NCBI GenBank assembly: GCA_038230975.1
Contig: JBBRMF010000148.1
Location: 1-12,870, forward strand
From: JANXVV01 sp038230975
GTDB lineage: Bacteria > Planctomycetota > Phycisphaerae > Tepidisphaerales > Tepidisphaeraceae
Direction of reading: 5' to 3'
Length of the DNA: 12,870 nt
Below, piece after piece: positions 1 through 5,914 of this stretch. Position numbers and translations under genes: made by a program. Below the pieces are notes generated by a model, which saw nothing but the letters and a program-made list of their open reading frames with translations, was not told the DNA's origin and did not search any database. Numbering within the stretch: position 1 is the first letter of the stretch; every line of letters begins with the position of its first letter.

Positions 1-1416
1 GATGGCGAGGCCGGCGGTTTCGATGCCGACATAGTAGGACCTAGCGGTGCCGCCGCGAATGCGGAGGCCTTTGCCTTGTTTGGCGGCGGCGTAGTAAGCT
101 GCGCCACGGGCGACGGCGTAGTCCAGATCATGGCGACCTTCCAGCACGGAAGGAGCGTTTGTTTTTCCGAACCATTCGCCGAGTACTTCGAGCAATCGCT
201 CTCGCAACAAATCGGATTTGAACACGCCGCCGTTGAACAGAACGTGCGTGGGTCGAATCGGTCCGGCATCACCACCGTGCGCGCTGAGGAATTCGGCGAC
301 GTGCTTTGTTACGGCCGTATCGGATTCAAAAGGCAACCCGATTTCCCGAAACCCCGAAACGCGGCGGCGAGTGGGTTTGTCGGTTATAGCGCAATGAGGG
401 AAGAAGCCATCAACGAGCAGCTTGCCGGTTGATTCGCGTTCCAGATCAACCGAAATCGCCCCGCCGATCACCTTTCGCCCGCTGCCGAGCACCGTGACGG
501 CTTGTTTTTTCGGACCATTTTCCGCGAGCAATGTTTCCTTGGCATTGCGGCAGGAATGCCAGAGCGCCACGGCCTGCCATGGGTTCAGCTCGACGCCCTT
601 CTCGGCAAAAGCGCCGCGAACATGGTGCGCCAACGCCAGATCCATATTGTCGCCACCCACGAGCAGGTGGTTGCCAACCGCCATGCGGCGAAGCTGCAGC
701 TCACCGTTTTCTTCAGTGGCTTGAATGAGCGTGAGATCCGTCGTGCCCCCGCCGATGTCGCAGACCAACAATGTATCTCCCACGCGGAGCGTTCGACGCC
801 ATTGATCCGCGCGGTCGGAAAGCCATGCGTACAACGCCGCCTGGGGTTCCTCTAGCAGGACTAACCCTTCGGGCAAACCGGCGGCGAGCGCGGACTCGCG
901 CGTTAAATCTCGGGCACTGGCATCGAATGAAGCGGGCACGGTCAGCACGACTTGTTGTTCGCTGATCGGGGCATCCGGAAACGCAGCGGCCCAGGCGGAT
1001 ACAAGATGTTCCAGGAATCGCCGCGACGCTTCCACCGGGGAAACTTTCGTCACTTCGGCCGGCGCATTCCAAGGCAGAATGTCCGCATGGCGATCGGCGC
1101 GGCTGTAGCAGAGCCATGATTTCGCGCCCACCACCGATCGAGTCGGCACATCCGCCGCCTGCTTTTGCGAGAACACACCGACGGGATAATCACGGCTGGC
1201 GGCCCAGGGAAGATCGAAACTTTTACCGGCCGCATCCTGCGGGGTGCCGAGGTACAAAAAAGAGGGGAGCAAATCTCGCGGTTCGGCCGTTGCCGGAGCA
1301 ATGAGCTGCGGAATCGGAAGGATCTGAACAGTCGCCTGCTCAACCCCGAGCGGAGTGAAAGCCAGCGCGCTATTGGTCGTGCCAAGGTCAATGCCAATGG
1401 CAAATTTTCGGGGCAT
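1..1416 (-). CDS. Hsp70-family protein (DnaK-like ATPase), 3' end beyond window
   Basis: The frame is open from an ATG at 1414-1416 to the left edge: 472 residues, no stop. It shows the actin/Hsp70 ATPase signatures in order: phosphate-1 loop IGIDLGTTNS (residues 7-16), phosphate-2 CDIGGGTTD (219-227), GGDNMD (254-259) and an adenosine-type motif HVLFNGGVF (391-399). Hsp70s couple ATP hydrolysis in this domain to client binding by a C-terminal domain, which here would lie outside the window. Insertions around 300-350 and the absence of close DnaK wording mark it as a divergent cytoplasmic Hsp70 rather than dnaK itself. A GGAG ribosome site lies at 1425-1428, directly beside a long hairpin. 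The DUF2760 gene lies upstream on the same strand, probably in one operon. Client and role are unknown. Confidence 0.9.
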   Translation of the reverse strand, partial: MPRKFAIGIDLGTTNSALAFTPLGVEQATVQILPIPQLIAPATAEPRDLLPSFLYLGTPQDAAGKSFDLPWAASRDYPVGVFSQKQAADVPTRSVVGAKSWLCYSRADRHADILPWNAPAEVTKVSPVEASRRFLEHLVSAWAAAFPDAPISEQQVVLTVPASFDASARDLTRESALAAGLPEGLVLLEEPQAALYAWLSDRADQWRRTLRVGDTLLVCDIGGGTTDLTLIQATEENGELQLRRMAVGNHLLVGGDNMDLALAHHVRGAFAEKGVELNPWQAVALWHSCRNAKETLLAENGPKKQAVTVLGSGRKVIGGAISVDLERESTGKLLVDGFFPHCAITDKPTRRRVSGFREIGLPFESDTAVTKHVAEFLSAHGGDAGPIRPTHVLFNGGVFKSDLLRERLLEVLGEWFGKTNAPSVLEGRHDLDYAVARGAAYYAAAKQGKGLRIRGGTARSYYVGIETAGLAI

Positions 1417-1428
1417 AGAAATCGCTCC

Positions 1429-1492
1429 GTGGCATGGGCGTCTCACCCGTGCTTCTCGTTCAGAAAACGCACGGGCGAGACGCCCATGCCAC
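1429..1492. repeat. Long imperfect palindrome (24-bp arms), probable dispersed hairpin element
   Basis: The arm at 1429-1452 is the reverse complement of 1469-1492 with one mismatch in 24, around a 16-base spacer. The arms are GC-rich and read GTGGCATGGGCGTCTC at the outer end. It fills the gap between the DUF2760 stop and the Hsp70 ribosome site, so as RNA it would form a very stable stem just before the Hsp70 start. A different palindrome of similar build lies at 5759-5798. It resembles a REP-like dispersed element, though copy number cannot be judged from this window. Confidence 0.75.
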
Positions 1493-1502
1493 CGACCTTA
1501 AA

Positions 1503-2021
1503 TTATAGCTCGACCTCTGCGGGGGCGACAATTTGAGCCGTCGACGCCGCACCGTTCCATTGCGGCAATTGCACTTTGGTGGCTTCCCATCCACCGTGCC
1601 GCAGCTTGCCCTGAAAAGGCGGTTGCCCGACGACGTTGCCGCTCAATTGATAGTGCGCCGCATCGAATCCAACAGGTACGGTCACCGGCGAACCCTCCGG
1701 CTGATCGAGCACGGGTTTTAAGGCAAACAGACGATCGAGAGCCGCGCCACAATCGCGGTGAATATCGCGGACCGCCGCCCCGATTTGCGCATCGTTGTAG
1801 CTGGTGATCGGTTCTTTCAGAAAATCCACCAGCCGACCTTCCCGCTGCAAAACTGCAAGTAAGGTCAAGGCATCGCTGCGCGCCGGCGGCTTGGGCGTCG
1901 GCGCAGGCGGCAACTTCACTGGCGGCACGACTTCGCCACGCAGTAGCGGTTCAACCCGAAGCGCAAATTCGCGGTCGGTCAGCCCGCGCCAAAATAATTT
2001 GAAAGCCAATCCAATTGCCAT
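1503..2021 (-). CDS. DUF2760 domain-containing protein
   Basis: This is a 172-residue protein with the opening MAIGLAFKLFWRGLTDREFA, a Pro/Ala-rich linker near residues 35-50, then a compact domain with motifs such as DALTLLAVLQREGRLVDFL, DAQIGAAVRDIHRDC and a C-terminal LRHGGWEATKVQLP segment. I recognise this as the DUF2760 pattern, a family with no known activity that is found next to Hsp70-like genes in planctomycetes. The start is an ATG at 2019-2021 with a GAAAGGGA ribosome site just upstream. The Hsp70 gene follows 86 bp downstream on the same strand, so the two are likely co-transcribed and may act together. There is no signal peptide or clear membrane segment, although the first helix is hydrophobic. 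Confidence 0.75.
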   Translation of the reverse strand: MAIGLAFKLFWRGLTDREFALRVEPLLRGEVVPPVKLPPAPTPKPPARSDALTLLAVLQREGRLVDFLKEPITSYNDAQIGAAVRDIHRDCGAALDRLFALKPVLDQPEGSPVTVPVGFDAAHYQLSGNVVGQPPFQGKLRHGGWEATKVQLPQWNGAASTAQIVAPAEVEL

Positions 2022-2068
2022 AAATCCCTTTCGTGTGCGTTGACAGTAAATACAGGGTGTGGGGGGAA

Positions 2069-2102
2069 ATTACGAATGACGAAATTCGAATTCATGAATG
2101 AA
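2069..2102. repeat. Degenerate AT-rich 7-8 bp tandem repeat (GAATGACGAAATTC-like)
   Basis: Short imperfect iterations of a CGAATGA / CGAAATT / CGAATTC / TGAATGA pattern lie in the divergent gap between DUF2760 and the NifU-type gene. The stretch is clearly lower in GC than its surroundings. It may be a remnant of a dispersed intergenic repeat or simply simple sequence; no function can be assigned. Confidence 0.3.
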
Positions 2103-2118
2103 GCAAATCGCAACTCGG

Positions 2119-2153
2119 TTGTCATTGCCACATAACAACTCTATAATTTCGAC
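2119..2153 (+). promoter_or_regulatory. Sigma70-type promoter giving a leaderless mRNA for the NifU-type gene
   Basis: A -35 box TTGTCA (2119-2124, five of six consensus bases) is followed after exactly 17 bp by a perfect -10 box TATAAT (2142-2147). Six bases separate the -10 box from the ATG at 2154, so the expected +1 is the A of the start codon. There is no Shine-Dalgarno sequence. The match is strong; the leaderless reading is inferred from spacing. Confidence 0.75.
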
Positions 2154-2420
2154 ATGACTTCCGGAACCGACACCGCCCTGCCTGCGACCACCAGCGTGCG
2201 CGAGCGGGTGCTAGATGTGATCAACCTGATCCGTCCTGCGGTGCAGGCGGATGGCGGGGATATCGAACTGGTCGATGTTTCCAGCGAAGGCGTCGTGAAG
2301 ATTCGATTCCACGGGGCTTGCCATGGCTGCCCCAGCAGCACGATGACCCTGCAAGATGGAATCCAGAGAAATCTGCGGGAACGCGTGCCGGAAGTAACTC
2401 AGGTGATTCCGGTCACCTGA
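2154..2420 (+). CDS. NifU C-terminal-type Fe-S cluster scaffold/carrier protein
   Basis: This is an 88-residue protein made almost only of the NifU C-terminal (Nfu) domain. It shows the helix VLDVINLIRPAVQADGGDIE (residues 19-38), a beta segment and the cluster-binding CHGC motif (Cys56, Cys59) followed by PSSTMTLQDGI. Nfu domains form dimers that hold a 4Fe-4S cluster between the two CxxC pairs and pass it to target enzymes. No IscU-type or A-type domain is attached, and no isc, suf or nif gene lies nearby, so it is a stand-alone carrier. The strong promoter upstream suggests steady expression. A hairpin followed by T-rich sequence covers the stop codon. The gene stands alone, between a divergent DUF2760 and a convergent epimerase. 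Confidence 0.92.
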   Translation: MTSGTDTALPATTSVRERVLDVINLIRPAVQADGGDIELVDVSSEGVVKIRFHGACHGCPSSTMTLQDGIQRNLRERVPEVTQVIPVT

Positions 2421-2428
2421 ATTTTCTC
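2399..2428 (+). terminator. Candidate intrinsic terminator overlapping the NifU-type stop codon
   Basis: A perfect 8-bp inverted repeat, TCAGGTGA (2399-2406) and TCACCTGA (2413-2420), has a 6-base loop and is followed by ATTTTCTCT. The TGA stop lies inside the right arm. The stem is short, so the call is moderate. Confidence 0.5.
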
Positions 2429-2447
2429 TGCCGTCGTTTCCAACAAT

Positions 2448-3479
2448 TCATACAGCAATCGCAGGTTTTTCCACGGGGGCCGGGTACAGGTGAGCGTAAT
2501 CCCGAAACCACTCCGCGAATTTTTGCAGCCCTTCAGCCATTGAAGTGCTCGGTTGATATCCCAACTCTGCTTTTGATCTCGTCAAATCCGCATACGTTCG
2601 CTCCACATCACCGGGCTGGGTTGGCTGACGATTGATGATGGCCTTCTTCCCGATCGCCATTTCGATTCCTTCGATCAATGATTTCAGCGTCACCGGATCG
2701 TTCCCACCGAGATTGTAGATTCGGTAGCGGTCACAGTGATCGAACGCAGACATAATTCCCGCGACAATGTCGGCGACGAATGTGTAATCGCGGCTGGTCG
2801 AGCCGTCACCGAATACAGGGATGGGTTTACCGTCGGTGATGAGCCGGGTGAATTTGTGGATCGCGAGGTCCGGGCGCTGCCGTGGACCGAAGACAGTGAA
2901 GAAGCGAAGGCAAAAGATAGGCAGCTTATAGAGATGCCAAAACGTATGGCTAAGCAATTCACCAGCGCGCTTGGTGGCTGCATACGGGCTGATGGGCTCA
3001 TCCACCGGGTCCAGCTCGCTGAATGGCACGCGCGAAGCATTGCCGTACACGCTGCTGCTGGAGGCGAAGAGGAATTTGCCGACCTTGTTTTCGACGGCGG
3101 CCTGAAGCAGATTGGTCGTGCCTTCGATATTGACACGGCAGTAATGCGCAGGTCGTTCAATGGAAGGCCGCACACCCGCCATTGCAGCCAAATGTAGAAT
3201 GGCGGTGGGTTTCAGCTTGGCGATCAAAGCGTTGATACGCGGGCCATCGGCGATGTCGAGTTCTTCGAGTTCTAACCCGCGACCCACACATTTCAAGTTC
3301 GCTTCTTTCCAGGAGCGGTCGTAGAAATCGGAGAAATTATCCACACCAACCACTTCATAGCCACGATCGAGCAGCGCCTCGGCGGCGTGTGATCCGATAA
3401 ACCCTGCGGCACCCGTCACGAGTACCGTCTGCTTCGAACGCTTCGTGGAAGGATTCAACGTGGATTCGCTGTTGGACAT
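2448..3479 (-). CDS. NAD-dependent epimerase/dehydratase, UDP-glucuronate 4-epimerase-like
   Basis: An extended short-chain dehydrogenase of 343 residues (from the ATG at 3477-3479) that interconverts nucleotide sugars for polysaccharide or envelope synthesis. It has the NAD-binding GAAGFIG (23-29) and an acidic Asp47 after the second strand. The catalytic Ser/Tyr/Lys set sits in SSSSVYG (140-146) and YAATK (Tyr166, Lys170). RFFTVFGPRQRPDLAIHKF and PVFGDGSTSRDYTFVADIV are typical of UDP-glucuronate/UDP-glucose 4-epimerases. Substrate is inferred from these motifs only. A GTG at 3561-3563 with an AGGA site 7 bases upstream would add 28 residues unlike the family and overlap the preceding gene by 52 bp. 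I prefer the inner ATG, whose own ribosome site is weak. The upstream MsrQ-like gene is 32 bp away. Confidence 0.88.
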   Translation of the reverse strand: MSNSESTLNPSTKRSKQTVLVTGAAGFIGSHAAEALLDRGYEVVGVDNFSDFYDRSWKEANLKCVGRGLELEELDIADGPRINALIAKLKPTAILHLAAMAGVRPSIERPAHYCRVNIEGTTNLLQAAVENKVGKFLFASSSSVYGNASRVPFSELDPVDEPISPYAATKRAGELLSHTFWHLYKLPIFCLRFFTVFGPRQRPDLAIHKFTRLITDGKPIPVFGDGSTSRDYTFVADIVAGIMSAFDHCDRYRIYNLGGNDPVTLKSLIEGIEMAIGKKAIINRQPTQPGDVERTYADLTRSKAELGYQPSTSMAEGLQKFAEWFRDYAHLYPAPVEKPAIAV

Positions 3480-3511
3480 CGCCGATACTTTATCGAACGT
3501 TCGGGGAAATA

Positions 3512-4207
3512 TCACGAGTGCGTCCAGGGAGCTAACTTCGGCAAAAAATATTTCGGTGTCCACTTAGAATTCCTGCGCCGGAGCAAAGCCAATGCGAGCC
3601 ACGCTGCGGAGAGAGACGCGAACGCGACCAACGAACCAAAATCTGCCTCACCCTTCACATCCGGCCCGCGATGCCATCCAAAGTCTGCTCCCACGAACAG
3701 CGAATGCACCATCGCCAGCAGGAGGGCACCGTAAATCGTCTGATGCAGTTTCTTCCATTTCCGCCCGCCCATCTTCTTCACCGCCACATCGCGGCTGGTG
3801 AATCCAAGGGCGATCATGTCTATAAGGACAACCACACCAAGAATCAGGCCGACCACCCAAAACCATCCTGTGGTATAGAACTCCCGCCAGTTTCGCCGAA
3901 GCACCGACCACACGTATGCCGTCACATGCAGTAGCGCAAAAGCCAGCGTCGAAACGCCGATTGCACGCCGACCGTACATCCAGGATGACTTAAATGGAAT
4001 CCACGGTAATACGGCCGTCAGCGGCCCGAGCAGTAGAGACGCCAGCAGAAATCCCATTGCCCACAATCCATATAATTGTCGGGCCGCAACAAGCGCCTGC
4101 CCGAAGTCAGGCTCACCCCATTTTGCAGACCCAGCCACTCCCACTGCCGCAAGGCCTGCACTCGCATAGATCAAACTTCGTGCGTTGCGGAAGTGCCATG
4201 GCTTCAT
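3512..4207 (-). CDS. MsrQ/YedZ-like haem-binding membrane protein (ferric reductase-like transmembrane domain)
   Basis: This is a 231-residue polytopic inner-membrane protein with about six hydrophobic segments: near 11-25, 46-68, 83-100, 113-135, 157-172 and 192-209. Segments RRAIGVSTLAFALLH (80-94) and WKKLHQTIYGALLLAMVHSLF (151-171) follow the MsrQ/YedZ pattern. They supply His94, His155 and His168 at the positions where E. coli MsrQ has its haem-ligand histidines. MsrQ passes electrons from quinone or flavin to the periplasmic methionine sulfoxide reductase MsrP. No msrP lies in this window, so the partner is unknown and a more general ferric-reductase-like role is possible. The epimerase follows on the same strand and the DUF1501 gene diverges from it. 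Confidence 0.75.
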   Translation of the reverse strand: MKPWHFRNARSLIYASAGLAAVGVAGSAKWGEPDFGQALVAARQLYGLWAMGFLLASLLLGPLTAVLPWIPFKSSWMYGRRAIGVSTLAFALLHVTAYVWSVLRRNWREFYTTGWFWVVGLILGVVVLIDMIALGFTSRDVAVKKMGGRKWKKLHQTIYGALLLAMVHSLFVGADFGWHRGPDVKGEADFGSLVAFASLSAAWLALALLRRRNSKWTPKYFLPKLAPWTHS

Positions 4208-4280
4208 CCCCCATAGGATACCCCGCGCTACGTTGGCAGCAAGTCATCGTTCTATCCGAAGTATCACAGTACGCCAGTCC

Positions 4281-4309
4281 ATGACAGACGGCCCATGTCG
4301 TTGTACAAA
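4281..4309 (+). promoter_or_regulatory. Candidate promoter for the DUF1501 gene, close to leaderless
   Basis: ATGACA (4281-4286, five of six to TTGACA) lies 17 bp before TACAAA (4304-4309, four of six to TATAAT). The expected start point is at 4316, next to the ATG at 4317, which has no Shine-Dalgarno sequence. Geometry matches the stronger promoter at 2119, but the -10 box is poor. Confidence 0.35.
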
Positions 4310-4316
4310 TTCCGAT

Positions 4317-5720
4317 ATGGCGTTGTTTGAATCGTTATCCCGCCGCCGCTTTCTAAATCAGTGTGGCATTGGAATTGGTGCAATGGCATTGTCCGAGCTT
4401 CTGGGGCAAAGCACCGCCGTTGCCGCAGTCCCCAATCCGCTGGCTCCCAAAATTCCACCCTTGATGGCCAAAGCCAAACGAGTCATCTACCTCTATATGG
4501 GCGGTGCCCCCAGCCAATTGGAATTGTACGACCCCAAACCGCAGCTCGCCCGATGGCAAGGCAAACCTCTACCGCCTTCCATACTCGATGGCCACCCCAC
4601 GACGGCCAATGATCCCGACAGCCTGCTGCTGGGGCCCAAGTACAAATTTTCCAGGCACGGCCAATCCGGCGCGGAACTTTCCGCGCTACTTCCTCACCTC
4701 GGAAAAATGGCGGATGATTTGACCCTCATTCGCTCGATGCACACCGATGCCAGCAACCATGCCCCCGGCCAGATCCAGATGAACACCGGCATTCCCCTGC
4801 CCGGCCGGCCGAGCCTTGGGGCGTGGACCACGTATGGCCTGGGCAGTGAATCCGCCGACCTGCCGGCATATGTCGTTTTTTCCACGGGCACCAAAAACGT
4901 CAGCGGTGGCGCAGCCACCTGGGGAAATGGATTCCTGCCTTCGGTTCACCAGGGCGTCTTGTTCCGCAATGTCGGCGACCCGGTGCTGTACCTTTCCAAT
5001 CCGGCTGGCATCGACATGCGCACGCAACGGGATTCACTCGATACGTTAGCCCGTTTGAATGCAATGAAACTCACCGAAATGGGTGACCCGGAAATCGCCA
5101 CGCGCATCAATTCTTATGAGTTGGCGTTTCGCATGCAGACCAGCGCGCCGGAGCTGATGGATTTGTCCACGGAGCCTCGGCACATATTAGATCTGTACGG
5201 CGCGGAACCGGGCAAGACTTCTTTCGCGAGCAGTTGCCTGCTGGCCAGACGCCTGGCCGAGCGCGGAGTTCGGTTCATCCAGATTTTTCACGAAGCGTGG
5301 GATCACCACACGAATCTCACGGCAGGCCTCAAATCAGAATGCGAAAAAACAGATAAACCCTGTGCCGCGCTCATTCAGGATCTGAAACAGCGCGGCATGC
5401 TCGATGACACGCTCGTGATCTGGGGCGGTGAATTTGGTCGCACACCCACCGCACAGGGCGGCACGGATGGCCGCGATCATCATCCCAATTGCTTCACCGT
5501 CTGGCTCGACGGTGGAGGCGCAAAGCCCGGCCTCACCTACGGCCAATCCGATGATTTTGGCTATAAAATTACCGATTCCCCCGTTCATGTTCATGACTTG
5601 CACGCCACGATTTTGCATCTGCTCGGCTTCGACCACTTGAAATTCACCCACCGCTTTCAGGGCCGAAATTTTCGGCTCACCGACATCGCCGGCCATGTGG
5701 TTCATGATCTGTTGGCCTAA
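4317..5720 (+). CDS. Tat-exported DUF1501 family protein (alkaline phosphatase/sulfatase-like fold)
   Basis: A 467-residue protein starting at the ATG at 4317. Its N-terminus has a twin-arginine signal, SRRRFLN (residues 8-14), then a hydrophobic stretch and a likely cleavage region near AVAAVP (34-39), so it should be exported folded. Conserved DUF1501 blocks follow: MGGAPSQLELYDPKP (61-75), TDASNHAPGQIQMNTG (143-158), FHEAWDHH (324-331) and WGGEFGRTPTAQGGTDGRDHHP (369-390). The Asp/His-rich motifs are those expected of metal binding in the alkaline phosphatase superfamily. DUF1501 proteins are very numerous in planctomycetes, usually next to DUF1553/cytochrome-like genes; here it stands alone. 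The substrate is unknown. The frame stays open further upstream, with ATGs at 4185 and 4281, but the Tat motif and promoter geometry favour 4317. Confidence 0.9.
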   Translation: MALFESLSRRRFLNQCGIGIGAMALSELLGQSTAVAAVPNPLAPKIPPLMAKAKRVIYLYMGGAPSQLELYDPKPQLARWQGKPLPPSILDGHPTTANDPDSLLLGPKYKFSRHGQSGAELSALLPHLGKMADDLTLIRSMHTDASNHAPGQIQMNTGIPLPGRPSLGAWTTYGLGSESADLPAYVVFSTGTKNVSGGAATWGNGFLPSVHQGVLFRNVGDPVLYLSNPAGIDMRTQRDSLDTLARLNAMKLTEMGDPEIATRINSYELAFRMQTSAPELMDLSTEPRHILDLYGAEPGKTSFASSCLLARRLAERGVRFIQIFHEAWDHHTNLTAGLKSECEKTDKPCAALIQDLKQRGMLDDTLVIWGGEFGRTPTAQGGTDGRDHHPNCFTVWLDGGGAKPGLTYGQSDDFGYKITDSPVHVHDLHATILHLLGFDHLKFTHRFQGRNFRLTDIAGHVVHDLLA

Positions 5721-5758
5721 TGCACTGTCATACCTGGAAATTAGGGTAACGTCGGATC

Positions 5759-5798
5759 GGGTGCCACGGGTCTCGGAGTACCGAGACCCGTGGCACCC
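5759..5798. repeat. Perfect 18-bp palindromic hairpin between convergent genes
   Basis: GGGTGCCACGGGTCTCGG (5759-5776) is followed after 4 bases by its exact reverse complement (5781-5798). It lies between the ends of the DUF1501 gene (plus) and the flagellin gene (minus). It could stop transcription or protect mRNA 3' ends on either strand, although no T-run follows. It may belong to the same class of dispersed palindromes as the one at 1429-1492, whose arms have a similar design but a different sequence. Confidence 0.75.
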
Positions 5799-5852
5799 TA
5801 AATCCCTGCTTTGACAATGGAATAGTATTCAACTTTCACCGCCAACTTCCTC

Positions 5853-5885
5853 AACGAAGAAAGGGCAGCCCGTTTCCGAGCCGCC
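5853..5885 (-). terminator. Candidate intrinsic terminator of the flagellin gene
   Basis: Read on the minus strand, GGCGGCTCG and CGGGCTGCC (5864-5885) pair over 9 bp with two G-U pairs and a GAAA tetraloop, followed by CTTTCTTC. It lies 30 bp after the flagellin stop. A second, smaller hairpin (CCAC/GTGG) directly follows the stop codon. Confidence 0.55.
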
Positions 5886-5914
5886 TTTTCCGGGTTACAC
5901 CACTGTCGCGGTGG

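Noticed and set aside
76..1304. Plus-strand and alternative minus-strand frames inside the Hsp70 gene
   Set aside because: They are shadows of the Hsp70 frame, which carries clear motifs from start to window edge.
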